DNA of 64,000 nt from contig CAVOSA010000023.1 of NCBI GenBank assembly GCA_963698735.1, forward strand, positions 57,403 through 121,402. Reading direction: 5' to 3'. The DNA is from RPQJ01 sp963698735 (GTDB lineage: Bacteria > Pseudomonadota > Gammaproteobacteria > Steroidobacterales > Steroidobacteraceae). Below, piece after piece: positions 26,547 to 36,275 of the stretch (position 1 is its first letter; each line of letters begins with the position of its first letter). A program made the translations under genes and the position numbers. Under the pieces are notes generated by a model. The model was not told the DNA's origin and searched no databases. It saw only the letters and a list, made by a program, of their open reading frames with translations.

Positions 26547-28126
26547 CACTGGGCTCCCTTTTGCATCTGTTCAATCATCTTCGAGAAATCGAGGGTCGCG
26601 GCTTTCTGCACCGGCGGGTATTGCATCAACGACTGCACGTGCTGACCAAGAACCTGCGTGATGGGCCCTTCGAGCCACTGCTTCGTCTGCACCATGGCAG
26701 AGCGGTCCGCCGTCGAGTCGAAGCTCTCGTAGGGGTCGGCGCGGAGGTTGAACATCACCGGGAACGAGTGCTTCACGATCGGTGCGTAGTAGTCTTCCTT
26801 GGTCGCAAAGTGCGCCTTCCACTGTCGCCAGCGCACCCCCATCAACTCGGACTCGTAGTAATAGATGAAATCCGTACGCGCGCTCGCGTCGGACTTGCCA
26901 GTCCAGTAGTCAAGATTGTTCACGCCATCGATGTACTGCTTGCGCTCGGTTTTCATTTTGCCTGCGACGTCAGGCACGCCGGCCGCCGCCGCCAGCGTCG
27001 TGAACAGGTCCATGTGAGTCTGGATGCCGCTCAGCACCCGGCCCGCGGGAATGTGTCCGGGCCAGCGCACCAGTGTCGGTACACGCACGCCGCCTTCGTA
27101 GGTGGTCATCTTCTCGCCGCGGAACGGAGTCGTGCCGCCATGCGCGCGACCGCTGTGCTCGGCGCCGTTGTCGGTGGTGTAGATGACAATGGTGTCATCC
27201 AGCACGCCGAGCTTCCTCAATGCGGCGAGAACGGCTCCGACCTGCATGTCGTGCTCGATCACGCCGCTGCCGTAGATGTCTTCTTCACTGGTGTAGGGCG
27301 TCGCAAGCTGCCGGTGCTCCGGGCGCAGGTGCGTGAACATGTGCATCCGGGTCGTGTTGAGCCAGATGAAGAATGGTTTGCCCTGCTTCTGCGCCCGGCC
27401 GGCGAAATCGAGCGATGCAGCGATGAACTCGTCGTCCACCGTTTCCATGCGCTTGCGCGTCAGCGGGCCGGTGTCCGTGCAGCGTTGCCTGCCCATGCGC
27501 CCGAAGCGCGGATCCTCGGTCGCATCGTCCGTGTCGGTGGCGACGCACTTGAGGACTCCGCGTGGCCCGAACTTCGCCCGGAATGCCGGATCCTTGGGGT
27601 AGTCCTCCTGCTCGGGAAGTTCTTCGGTATTCAGGTGGTAGAGATTCCCAAAGAACTCGTCGAACCCGTGCACCGTCGGCAGGTGCTCGTTGCGGTCACC
27701 GAGGTGGTTCTTGCCGAACTGGCCGGTTGCATAGCCCTGCGCCTTGAGCACTTCAGCCAGCGTGGGAGTTGCGGGCTGCAGACCCAGCTTGGCGCCCGGC
27801 GTACCTACCGTCGTCAGGCCACTGCGGATCGGGTACTGGCCCGTGATGAACGCTGCTCGCCCAGCGGTGCACGACGGCTGGGCATAGTGGTCGCTGAACA
27901 TGATGCCTTCACGGCCGATCCGATCAATGTTCGGCGTCGTGTAGCCCATCACGCCGGGGTTGTAGAGGCTGATGTTGGCGTAACCGACGTCGTCGCCGAA
28001 AATCACGAGAATATTGGGCCTGCCGCTGACAGAGGCCGCCGCCAATGCGGCGCCAGTGGTAGCCAGCAACGCGAATGCGATCGTGCTCAGCGCCTTTGAC
28101 GCAATTCCAACACGTGTGCCGACCAC
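26546..28126 (-). CDS. Formylglycine-dependent sulfatase, secreted arylsulfatase type
   Basis: About 526 residues from GTG 28126, placed after GGAGG; an ATG 15 bases upstream remains possible. Signal peptide STIAFALLATTGAALAA, then RPNILVIFGDDVGYANIS with the metal-binding Asp pair. PSCTAGRAAFITGQYPIRSG contains the C-x-A-x-R formylglycine motif, TDNGAEHS the second metal Asp/Asn. HGGTTPFRGEKMTTYEGGVRVP is the usual arylsulfatase segment. It removes sulfate from an organic ester in the periplasm and needs a formylglycine-generating enzyme elsewhere. It heads the minus-strand DUF3604 run. Confidence 0.92.
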   Translation of the reverse strand: MVGTRVGIASKALSTIAFALLATTGAALAAASVSGRPNILVIFGDDVGYANISLYNPGVMGYTTPNIDRIGREGIMFSDHYAQPSCTAGRAAFITGQYPIRSGLTTVGTPGAKLGLQPATPTLAEVLKAQGYATGQFGKNHLGDRNEHLPTVHGFDEFFGNLYHLNTEELPEQEDYPKDPAFRAKFGPRGVLKCVATDTDDATEDPRFGRMGRQRCTDTGPLTRKRMETVDDEFIAASLDFAGRAQKQGKPFFIWLNTTRMHMFTHLRPEHRQLATPYTSEEDIYGSGVIEHDMQVGAVLAALRKLGVLDDTIVIYTTDNGAEHSGRAHGGTTPFRGEKMTTYEGGVRVPTLVRWPGHIPAGRVLSGIQTHMDLFTTLAAAAGVPDVAGKMKTERKQYIDGVNNLDYWTGKSDASARTDFIYYYESELMGVRWRQWKAHFATKEDYYAPIVKHSFPVMFNLRADPYESFDSTADRSAMVQTKQWLEGPITQVLGQHVQSLMQYPPVQKAATLDFSKMIEQMQKGAQ

Positions 28127-29096
28127 AGCCCCCCCCTCCATCGTGCACTTGCGCCGTGCCAGCTGCCTGACCGGCACATGTAATAGGCGCAAATTGTTTG
28201 ACGCCGCTCCACCCGAACAGGTCGTCGAAGCATGAGCCCGGATGACCAGGACAGCCCGTACTACAAGGTACGGCGCGCCGATCTTAGGATTCAGCCAGGA
28301 GCAGACGCTTGATATTGAACGACAATTACTTGGCAACGCGCGACGCCATGCTTGCATGGCAGGCTAGGCAACGACCCAACGGCAGGGAACCGAAAGTTTT
28401 TCGACAGAGCGATAAGTTCACTTATCAACCGTCTTTCGTCTTGTCGCGCGACGCCAAGTTTCGGTCGTTCGCAATCAAGTTCAGTTCCTTGCTGTTGTCT
28501 AAAATCAGGACTTATCGGTTCCATCGACAGCGCCGACAGCACGGTCGTGGCTTGCTGCGTGCTCATGGTCAGTTTGGATTCGATGTCATGCGCGCCGTGA
28601 TCATGCTTATGTAGAGCACCCGAAAGCACTTTGACCACTTTGGCCTGAAGGAAAATGTCGTGATCAAGATGATCGGAAGCGAATCGACGGGCTCATGGAT
28701 TCGGCGCGCCCGCGCCGCTGGAACACCCGATGCGGTCGCCGGCGCCGAGTCCAACACAGCCACCCAGACGCTTGCCGTCAGGTCCTGCGATGGCTGGGAC
28801 CCGTGGGAGGTCTGGCTGCTTCACATCGATCAGCCTCGCCGGCACCTTGCTGGACGAGGCAACAGGACGACTGGCTGAATTCCCCGGCCGGAGTCTGCGA
28901 CGGAAGTACCTGAGGAGACTACGGCGTGTTTTCAATTCCGCGGGTCAGCGTCAGGTGGAATCGGTATCCCACCCCCACCGATCTCCTGACGCTGGCTCTG
29001 CGGTTCTCGAATGGCCACGGCGGCCGGCGTGTACTGAATGCCGACGGCTTGCCAGCGGTCTGCAACAACAAACCTGATTGCGTGGGAGATAGCTTG
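28127..29096. other. 970-base intergenic region, partly AT-richer
   Basis: Divergent sulfatase and OmpA genes are separated by about 970 bases. Bases 28,300-28,660 are AT-richer than flanks. Open frames here (for example 115 residues on the minus strand ending at 28,291) match no family I know, lack supported ribosome sites and overlap one another, so I do not call them genes. Promoters for both flanking operons must lie here. Confidence 0.5.
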
Positions 29097-30353
29097 ATGA
29101 AAATCGGAAAAATCGGTCTGCTTGCACTCGTCGCGATTGCGACGCCTGCGATGGCGGCGGAACGGACTGGCTTCTACATCGGTGGCGACGTCGGCCAGGC
29201 GAACTGGAATCTCACCGAGCGCGACGCCAACGATCTTACGAACGCGCTGGCCGAAGGACTTGCGGGCGCCGGCAACGCCACGATCCTCTCGACCGACAAC
29301 AATTTCAGCGACACGGACACCACCTACAGCCTGTTCGTCGGCTACCAGATCGTGCCGTGGCTGGCGGTCGAAGCGACCTGGATGGACCTCGGCAACATGA
29401 ACGTCGAGACCAGCGGTACCTACGGCTACACGACCGTGAACCCGCCGCCCGTGGGCGTCCCGAACGGCGGTTCCTACAGTACAAGGACCGAGTTCGAGAG
29501 CAGCGGCCCGGCCGTCTCGGCGCTGCTGATGCTGCCGTTCATGGACGTCTGGAACGTCTATGGCCGGCTCGGCTACTACATGGGCGACAATGAACTCAGC
29601 GCCAACTTCGACGCGCAGGACACCAGGCTCGGCGTCCCGATCGGAGCCCCCTACGCGGCGAACTTCTCCGAGTCGGATGACAGCGGCGTGTTCATGTGGG
29701 GCGCCGGCGTCAGCTACACCTGGGATCAGCGCCTCTCGTTCCGGCTCGAGTACACCAATCTCACGGACGTCGTCGAGCTAGGCGGGGACAACGCGTCGGA
29801 CATGGAACGCTTCACGCTCGGCGTGGCGTATCGGTTCGGGCAGGTCGAGGAGCCGATGGCGCCGATGGCGGCTGCCGCCCCTGTGGCAGTTGCTGCTGCG
29901 CCCACCAAGTGCGCGGACGCGGACAACGACGGCGTGTGCGACACGGCCGACCGCTGCCCGAACACGCCAGCCGGCGACCGCGTGGGTCCGTTTGGCTGTT
30001 CCTGCGACGTGACGATCCGCACCCATTTCGCGTTCGACTCGGCGGAGTTGACCGCGGAAGACAAGGCCGAGCTCGAGCGCGTTGCCGCGCGGCTGAAGGA
30101 GCTCGAGTTCGTCGGCGGCACGGCCACCGGCCACACCGACAGCGTCGGCGACGAAGCCTATAACCAGAAGCTCTCTGAGCGTCGGGCCCAGGCGGTGGTG
30201 GACTTCCTCTACGCCCAGGGCGTGTCCCCGGGCCGCATCACCGCCATCGGCATGGGCGAGGTCAAGCCGATCGCCGACAATGCGACCGAAGAGGGTCGTG
30301 CGCAGAATCGACGCGTGACGATCCGCCGCACGGACTGCGGCCCCGCGAACTGA
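29097..30353 (+). CDS. OmpA-family outer-membrane protein
   Basis: 418 residues from ATG 29097, preceded by GGGAG. Signal LLALVAIATPAMA/AE, an eight-strand-type barrel (residues about 20-250, TGFYIGGDVGQANWNL to RFTLGVAYRFGQ), a short Pro-Ala linker, a thrombospondin-3-like calcium segment (DADNDGVCDTADRCPNTPAG), then the OmpA C-terminal peptidoglycan-binding domain (FDSAELTAEDKAELE, GHTDSVGDEAYNQKLSERRA, GKG-type GMGEVKPIADN). It links the outer membrane to the cell wall. A strong terminator follows, so it is probably monocistronic and separate from the next DUF3604 gene. Confidence 0.93.
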   Translation: MKIGKIGLLALVAIATPAMAAERTGFYIGGDVGQANWNLTERDANDLTNALAEGLAGAGNATILSTDNNFSDTDTTYSLFVGYQIVPWLAVEATWMDLGNMNVETSGTYGYTTVNPPPVGVPNGGSYSTRTEFESSGPAVSALLMLPFMDVWNVYGRLGYYMGDNELSANFDAQDTRLGVPIGAPYAANFSESDDSGVFMWGAGVSYTWDQRLSFRLEYTNLTDVVELGGDNASDMERFTLGVAYRFGQVEEPMAPMAAAAPVAVAAAPTKCADADNDGVCDTADRCPNTPAGDRVGPFGCSCDVTIRTHFAFDSAELTAEDKAELERVAARLKELEFVGGTATGHTDSVGDEAYNQKLSERRAQAVVDFLYAQGVSPGRITAIGMGEVKPIADNATEEGRAQNRRVTIRRTDCGPAN

Positions 30354-30384
30354 TCGCGACACCGCTTTCCCTTCCGGGGAACGA

Positions 30385-30414
30385 AGCCGGCGGGTGAAAA
30401 CCCGCCGGCTTTTT
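30385..30414 (+). terminator. Intrinsic terminator after the OmpA gene
   Basis: Perfect 11-base stem AGCCGGCGGGT / ACCCGCCGGCT with a GAAA loop followed by TTTT, beginning 32 bases after the stop codon. Confidence 0.92.
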
Positions 30415-30503
30415 GTTGCGTGGCGCTTTCGGATGCTGGCGCATGACTCGAGCAATGGTGTATAGACCGCGTTCGGCGATTGGAACATTGAACGGGGAAG
30501 CGA

Positions 30504-32417
30504 ATGAAGATGCCATTTTGCAGGCCTGGTATCGAGATCGGTGTAGCAGCGGTCGTCGCTCTCGGCGTCTTCGTCACCGGCTGTTCACGGAACTCACCTG
30601 AGCCGAAGCCTGCGGCTGAAACCAGCGCCACTCAAGCCGTAACTGCTGTCGCGGCGCCTGACCGCGCGCCGGCCAACCCTGAACGCAATGCCTACTTCGG
30701 CGATGTCCATGTCCACACGGGCTACTCGTTCGATGCCTTCACGAACGGCAGCAAGACGACTCCGCAGGACGCCTATGACTGGGCGCAGGGCAAGGCAATC
30801 ACCGGCAGCGGCCTGGGACCCGAGATCAAGATCGTCACGCCGCTCGATTTCTATGCGGTTGCCGATCATGCCGAATACATGGGCGTCTTCAACCAGATGT
30901 CCGACCCCAACAGCCAGTTCGGCAAGCTGCCGATCGCCAAGCGGGTGACCTCGCCGGACAGCGCCACCCGGATGGCGGCATTTGCCGAAGTGCTGCGTGA
31001 CATGAGCGCCGGTCGCAGCGACCCGCAGCTCGCCGACCCGGTCGCGGCACGGTCGGTCTGGGCCGAGATCGTAAAGACTGCCGACGCGAACTATGTGCCG
31101 GGCAAGTTCACCACCTTCGCCGCTTTCGAATGGACGTCGAATCCCGACAAGCGGAACCTGCACCGCGTCGTGATGTTCCGCGACACCGCGAAGCTCCCCG
31201 AACTGGTTCTGTCGGCGCTCGATTCGGACAAGCCCGAGGCGCTGTGGGCATGGATGGAGGGGCTGCGCGCCAAGGGTTCCACACTGTTTGCCATTCCGCA
31301 CAACGGCAACGCCAGCGACGGGCGCATGTTCGAACTGGTCAAGTCGGACGGCAAGCCGATCGACGCGGCTTATAACGCCACGCGCCGCGCCAACGAGCCG
31401 CTCTACGAGATCACCCAGATCAAGGGCACGTCGGAGACGCATCCCAGCCTGTCGCCCAACGACGAGTTCGCCGGGTTCGAGCAATGGGACTACACGCTGT
31501 CGGCCGACAGCGAGCGGCCGACGCATCGCAGGGGCAGCTTTGCCCGCCAGGCGCTGCTCGATGGCATGGCGCAGGACGCCAAGGGCAATGGCAACCCGTT
31601 CAAGTACGGCTTCATCGGCGATACGGACACGCACAACGCCGCCGCCAGCAACGAGGAGTTCAACTACAGCGGCAAGTTTGCGATCGAGAACGATCCCAAG
31701 CACCGGCTCGAGGGCATTCCTGGAGCGCCGGCGGGGCAGATCCAGCAGATCCGCGAATTCAGCTCGGGTGGCCTGGCCGGCGTGTGGGCGGAGGAGAACA
31801 CGCGCGAGGCGATCTTCGACGCGATGCAGCGCAAGGAAACCTTCGGCACCTCGGGAACGATGATCAAGGTACGGTTCTTCGGCGGCTGGGACTTCGGCGC
31901 TGCGGACCTGGCAAGTCCCGGGTTCGTCAAGGCAGGCTATGCGCGTGGCGTGCCGATGGGCGGTGACCTCAAGCCCGCGACTGGCAAGGCCCCAAGCTTC
32001 ATGGTGATGGCGAGCAAGGATCCGAAGAGCGGCAACCTCGATCGCATCCAGATCGTCAAGGGCTGGCTCGATGCGCAGGGTGGAAAGCACGAGAAGATCT
32101 ACGACGTGGCCTGGAGCGGCGAACGCAAGCCGGATCCGAAAACCGGCAAGCTGCCGCCGGTCGGCGACACCGTCGACGCAACCAAGGGCGACTACGCCAA
32201 CAGCATCGGCGCCGCCGACCTGGCAACCGCATGGACCGACCCGGACTTCGATCCGTCGGTGCGTGCATTCTATTACGCGCGGGTCATCGAAATTCCGACA
32301 CCTCGGTGGAGCACCCGCGATGCCGCCAGGCTTGGGATACCCATCCCTAAGGGTTTGCCCGTCTCCATCCAGGAGCGTGCCTGGACCTCGCCGATCTGGT
32401 ACACGCCGGTGAAGTGA
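30504..32417 (+). CDS. DUF3604 lipoprotein, paralogue 5, on the opposite strand
   Basis: 637 residues from ATG 30504, preceded by GGGGAAG. Lipobox VTGC about residue 26. Metal motifs: FGDVHVHT, VADHAEY, AIPHNGNASDG and GDTDTHNA; the ending SIQERAWTSPIWYTPVK is conserved. It resembles paralogues 1 and 3 more than 2 and 4 (no SPYAGRK, has ETHPSLSPNDEFAGFE region like 3). It is separated from the minus-strand cluster by the OmpA gene and a terminator and has its own promoter, so it may be expressed under other conditions. Confidence 0.9.
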   Translation: MKMPFCRPGIEIGVAAVVALGVFVTGCSRNSPEPKPAAETSATQAVTAVAAPDRAPANPERNAYFGDVHVHTGYSFDAFTNGSKTTPQDAYDWAQGKAITGSGLGPEIKIVTPLDFYAVADHAEYMGVFNQMSDPNSQFGKLPIAKRVTSPDSATRMAAFAEVLRDMSAGRSDPQLADPVAARSVWAEIVKTADANYVPGKFTTFAAFEWTSNPDKRNLHRVVMFRDTAKLPELVLSALDSDKPEALWAWMEGLRAKGSTLFAIPHNGNASDGRMFELVKSDGKPIDAAYNATRRANEPLYEITQIKGTSETHPSLSPNDEFAGFEQWDYTLSADSERPTHRRGSFARQALLDGMAQDAKGNGNPFKYGFIGDTDTHNAAASNEEFNYSGKFAIENDPKHRLEGIPGAPAGQIQQIREFSSGGLAGVWAEENTREAIFDAMQRKETFGTSGTMIKVRFFGGWDFGAADLASPGFVKAGYARGVPMGGDLKPATGKAPSFMVMASKDPKSGNLDRIQIVKGWLDAQGGKHEKIYDVAWSGERKPDPKTGKLPPVGDTVDATKGDYANSIGAADLATAWTDPDFDPSVRAFYYARVIEIPTPRWSTRDAARLGIPIPKGLPVSIQERAWTSPIWYTPVK

Positions 32418-32540
32418 TTGTCGCGTTCAAGGCGGGAAGCTGGCCTGCTTCCGAAGGTCGCTTCCGCCTGTGAAGCCAACGCCAGCACGTGACGGGAATC
32501 GAACCTACGTTACTGGTGTGAGCAAGTTGAGGCCTCTCGC

Positions 32541-33146
32541 CTACTGCTTCTTTTTCGACCGCCGCGACGCCGCAGCCATCGAGTGCTGCGCGACGTAGTG
32601 CGCGGCAACGTCGTCACCGGCACTCGCGGCGCGATGGATGCCCTCGATGATCATCTTCTCGGCACGCTCGGTGCCGACCCAGTTCACGATCGTGACCCAC
32701 TTGCCCTTCTCCAGGTCCTTGTAGTGCTGGAAGAAGTGCGCAATCTGGTCGATGAGCGTGACGGGCAGGTCCTTGTAGGACTTCACGCCTGAATAGAACG
32801 GGTGCAGCTTGTCGACCGGCACCGCGATGACCTTTTCGTCGTCGCCCGCCTCGTCCTTCATCAGCAGCGCGCCAACCGGCCGCACGCGCACGATGGCGCC
32901 CGCCACCACCGGGCTGGGCACCACGACGATCACGTCCACCGGATCGCCGTCGCCTGAGAGCGTGTGCGGCACGAACCCGTAGTTGCCCGGGTAGAACATC
33001 GCCGTGTTGAGGAAGCGGTCCACGCGCAGCGCACCGGATTCCTTGTCGAGTTCGTACTTCACGGGCACGCCGCCCTGTGGGATCTCGATCAGGACGTTGA
33101 TGTCGCTGGGCGGGTCGGCGCCGATACTGATCTTGTTGATGTCCAT
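32541..33146 (-). CDS. ppa: Inorganic pyrophosphatase (family I)
   Basis: 201 residues, full length. Core motifs: PVKYELDKESGALRVDRFL, FYPGNYGFVPHTLSGDGDPVDVIVV (the GDGDPxDVxV signature with three metal Asps), RPVGALLMKDEAGDDEKVIAVP and YKDLEKGKW. A basic tail RRSKKKQ extends it. It hydrolyses pyrophosphate and drives biosynthesis in the cytosol. Converges with DUF3604 paralogue 5; hemE follows upstream on the same strand. Confidence 0.96.
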   Translation of the reverse strand: MDINKISIGADPPSDINVLIEIPQGGVPVKYELDKESGALRVDRFLNTAMFYPGNYGFVPHTLSGDGDPVDVIVVVPSPVVAGAIVRVRPVGALLMKDEAGDDEKVIAVPVDKLHPFYSGVKSYKDLPVTLIDQIAHFFQHYKDLEKGKWVTIVNWVGTERAEKMIIEGIHRAASAGDDVAAHYVAQHSMAAASRRSKKKQ

Positions 33147-33171
33147 AGGAAGTGATTGGGGCTCAGTTGGA

Positions 33172-34240
33172 CTAGGCGTGATACTGCGGAGAAAGCTCGT
33201 GCACTGCCTCGATCATCGCCAGCCGCATGCTCCGGCTTCACTTCCGGGTGGATGCCGTGGCCGAGGTTGAAGACGTGGCCGGGACCCTTGCCGTAACTGG
33301 CCAGCACGCGACCGACCTGCTCGCGGATCTGCGCGGGCGGTGCGTAGAGCACGCTCGGGTCGAGGTTGCCCTGCAGCGCGACTTTGTCCTGCACCGCGCG
33401 ACGTGCATCGGCCAGGTCGGTGGTCCAGTCGACGCCAAGCGCATCGCAGCCGGTCGCCGCCATCGCGCCCAGCCATTCCCCGCCGCCCTTGGTGAAGAGA
33501 ATGACCGGCACGCGGCGCCCGTCGGCCTCGCGCGTCACGCTGTCGACGATCTGCTGCATGTAGCGCAGCGAGAATTCGCGGTAGTCGGACGGTGTCAGTG
33601 CCCCGCCCCAGGTGTCGAACACCATCACGGCCTGCGCGCCCGCGGCGATCTGCGCGTTCAGGTACGCGATCGTGGCGCGCGTGATCACGTCGAGCAGCCG
33701 GTGCAGCTCCTTCGGCGCGCCGTAGAGCATGCCTTTGATGTGCTCGAAATTGCGGCTGCTGCCGCCTTCGACCATGTAGGTGCCGACTGTCCACGGGCTG
33801 CCCGCAAAGCCGATCAACGGCACCCGGCCCTTGAGTTCGCGGCGGATCGTGCGCACCGCATCCATCACGTAGCGCAGCTCGCCTTCCGGATCCGGGATCG
33901 GCAGCTTGTCGATGTCTGCTGCAGTCCGCACTGGCCGCGCGATCTTCGGACCTTCGCCGGTCTCGAACGACAGGCCGACGTTCATTGCGTGCGGCACGGT
34001 CAGGATGTCGGAGAAGAGAATCGCCGCATCGAGCCGGTAGCGCTCGAGCGGTTGCAGCGTCACTTCACAGGCCAGCTCTGGATTCATGCACAGGTTGAGA
34101 AAGCTGCCCGCCTTCGCGCGCGTGGCGCGGTACTCCGGCAGGTAACGCCCTGCCTGCCGCATCATCCACAGCGGTGTGCGCGGCGTCGGCTGGCGCAGCA
34201 GCGCGCGCAGCAGCAGGTCGTTCTGCAGCGGCGCGCTCAC
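33172..34240 (-). CDS. hemE: Uroporphyrinogen decarboxylase, one frameshift near the end
   Basis: About 355 residues after repair of one inserted base near 33222; the repaired end is HALAMIEAVHELSPQYHA. Motifs: PLWMMRQAGRYLPEYRATR (substrate-binding arginines), FAGSPWTVGTYMVEGGSS, VMVFDTWGGALTP and FNLGHGIHPEVKPEH. It removes four carboxyl groups from uroporphyrinogen III in haem synthesis. Essential, so the frameshift is almost certainly an error. Start overlaps the pyrF stop by four bases. Confidence 0.95.
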
Positions 34241-34959
34241 TTGCGTGCTCCGGCGAAGGTCTGCGCAATCGTCTGCTGGATTGCCTCGGCCGCCGCCCGG
34301 GGATCGTCCGCGTCACGGATTGGCCTTCCGACCACGATGTAGTCCGCACCGTTTGCAAACGCCTGCGCGACGTCCACGGTGCGCTTCTGGTCGTCCACCG
34401 GCTTGTTCTCGACCGGGCGGATGCCCGGCGTGACCACCAGCAAACGGTGATCGATGAACTCGCGCAGCAGCGGCGCTTCCAGCCCCGAGGACACCACGCC
34501 GTCGCAACCGGCTTCGAGCGCGCGGCGCGCGCGGGAGAGCACCAGCTTCTCGACGTCCACGGCAAACCCGAGGTCGTCGAGGTCGCCTCGATCGAGGCTC
34601 GTGAGCACGGTGACCGCGAGGATCTTCACGTCGCCCTTGGCGGCCGCGGCCGCTTCCATGATGGCCTGGTTGCCGTGAATCGTCGCAAACGCCACGCCGC
34701 GGTTGCGCAACTGCTTGACCGCCGCGGCGACGGTAGCGGGCACGTCGAAGAATTTCAGGTCGACGAACACCTTCTTGCCGCGCGCGACCATCCAGTCGAG
34801 CAGTTCGAAGTAGCCCCCCGACATGAACAGCTCGAGCCCGAGCTTGTAGAAAACGACGGAATCGCCGAGCTGCTCGGCGAGCTTGCGCGCCGCCTGCGGG
34901 TCGGCGACGTCCATGGCGAAAATGAGGCGTTCCCGGTCGGGGATGTTCTTGGGGGTCAA
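34237..34959 (-). CDS. pyrF: Orotidine 5'-phosphate decarboxylase
   Basis: 240 residues from TTG 34959, preceded by GGAG; the upstream open frame is unsupported. Motifs: LIFAMDVADPQAARKLAEQL, VFYKLGLELFMSGG and VFVDLKFFDVPATVAAAV (the catalytic DxKxxD), TPGIRP, and FANGADYIVVGRPI. It makes UMP. The stop overlaps the hemE start, so the two are coupled. Confidence 0.95.
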   Translation of the reverse strand: MTPKNIPDRERLIFAMDVADPQAARKLAEQLGDSVVFYKLGLELFMSGGYFELLDWMVARGKKVFVDLKFFDVPATVAAAVKQLRNRGVAFATIHGNQAIMEAAAAAKGDVKILAVTVLTSLDRGDLDDLGFAVDVEKLVLSRARRALEAGCDGVVSSGLEAPLLREFIDHRLLVVTPGIRPVENKPVDDQKRTVDVAQAFANGADYIVVGRPIRDADDPRAAAEAIQQTIAQTFAGARK

Positions 34960-35084
34960 GGCGGCACTCCGGAAAAAGCCCGGGAATGCTACCAGACGGG
35001 CCCCGGCGGGGCCTCCGGGCAACCCCTCATCGGCACGGGAAATCGCCTCGCCCAGGCGTGGCCGCCATGGCCTCCCGGCGCGCC

Positions 35085-36275
35085 TCAGGTTCGCTCGGCG
35101 GGATTGAACAACCGGCGATGTTCGAGGATGGCGAAGCGGTCCGTCATGCCGGCGATGTAGTCGGCCACTGCGCGGGCACGGCCGGTCTTGCCGTCGGCCG
35201 CCTCGAGCCGCCTCGCGGCTTCCTGGTGCTCGGTCGGCATCAGGCTGACCTCGCCGAACATGGCGTCGAACAGCTCGCGCACGACGCGCCCCGCCTTCGT
35301 GGTCATGCGCAGCACACGATAGTGCTTGTAGAGGTGCTCGCGCAGGTAGCGCTTGAGTTCCAGGTGCTCGGCACGCACCGGGTCACTGAAGGTGAGCAAT
35401 GGCGTCGAAAGAGCGCGCACGTCGTCGACGTTCTGCGGTGCGGCCGCCGCGATCGCGGCAGTCGAGGCGTCGATGAGGTCGTTGACCGTGTAGTCGATCA
35501 TCCGCCGTACGACTTCGTGGACGAGCCGCCGCCCGCCGAGCTGCGGATAGTGCGAGCGCACGAGCTCGTACTGGCGGCCGAACATGCTGCAGGCGCAGAG
35601 GTCCTCGATCGTGATCAGCCCGGCGCGGATGCCGTCGTCGACGTCGTGGTTGTTATAGGCCACTTCGTCGGCAAGGTTCGCCAGCTGCGCCTCGAGTCCG
35701 GGTTGCTTGCGCTGCAGGAAGCGTTCGCCCAGCTCGCCGAGCTGGCGCGCGTTGGCCGCGGAGCAATGCTTGAGGATGCCTTCCCGCACCTCGAACGTCA
35801 GGTTCAGGCCCGGGAACTCCGCGTAACGTTCCTCGAGTTCGTCGACGACGCGCAGCGACTGCAGATTGTGCTCGAAGCCGCCGAAATCCCGCATGCACTC
35901 ATTGAGCGCGTCCTGCCCGGCGTGTCCGAACGGGGTGTGGCCGAGGTCGTGCGCAAGGCAGATCGCCTCCGCCAGCGGCTCGTTGAGGCCGAGCGCCCGG
36001 GCCAGGCTGCGGGCAATCTGGGCCACTTCCAGCGAGTGCGTGAGGCGGGTGCGATAGAGGTCGCCTTCGTGGTTGACGAAGACCTGTGTCTTGTAGACCA
36101 GCCGTCGAAACGCCGTGGAGTGGACGATCCGGTCGCGGTCACGCTGGTATTCCGTGCGGTGTCGCGGCGGGGGTTCGGGGAAGCGACGGCCGCGAGAAGC
36201 AGAGGCTCGCTGAGCATAGGGTGCCAGCACCGTGTCGTCGTCGCTGCCGGAGACGATCCTGCGCGGCGGGTTCAT
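35085..36275 (-). CDS. dgt: Deoxyguanosinetriphosphate triphosphohydrolase-like HD protein
   Basis: 396 residues from ATG 36275. HD-domain motifs: YRTRLTHSLEVAQIAR (first His), CLAHDLGHTPFGHAG (HD pair), and ADEVAYNNHDVDDGIRAGLI (Asp). It matches the dGTPase-like branch that follows aroB in many gammaproteobacteria. It would hydrolyse dNTPs to nucleosides and triphosphate. Its start overlaps the aroB stop. An apparent AroB-Dgt fusion in this frame is produced only by the aroB frameshift. Confidence 0.93.
   Translation of the reverse strand: MNPPRRIVSGSDDDTVLAPYAQRASASRGRRFPEPPPRHRTEYQRDRDRIVHSTAFRRLVYKTQVFVNHEGDLYRTRLTHSLEVAQIARSLARALGLNEPLAEAICLAHDLGHTPFGHAGQDALNECMRDFGGFEHNLQSLRVVDELEERYAEFPGLNLTFEVREGILKHCSAANARQLGELGERFLQRKQPGLEAQLANLADEVAYNNHDVDDGIRAGLITIEDLCACSMFGRQYELVRSHYPQLGGRRLVHEVVRRMIDYTVNDLIDASTAAIAAAAPQNVDDVRALSTPLLTFSDPVRAEHLELKRYLREHLYKHYRVLRMTTKAGRVVRELFDAMFGEVSLMPTEHQEAARRLEAADGKTGRARAVADYIAGMTDRFAILEHRRLFNPAERT

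Noticed and set aside
28291..28638. 115-residue open frame in the sulfatase-OmpA gap
   Set aside because: No family match, no ribosome site, overlapping competing frames.
32461..32540. A complete tRNA gene
   Set aside because: Only a T-arm-like segment exists; acceptor and anticodon arms cannot be formed.
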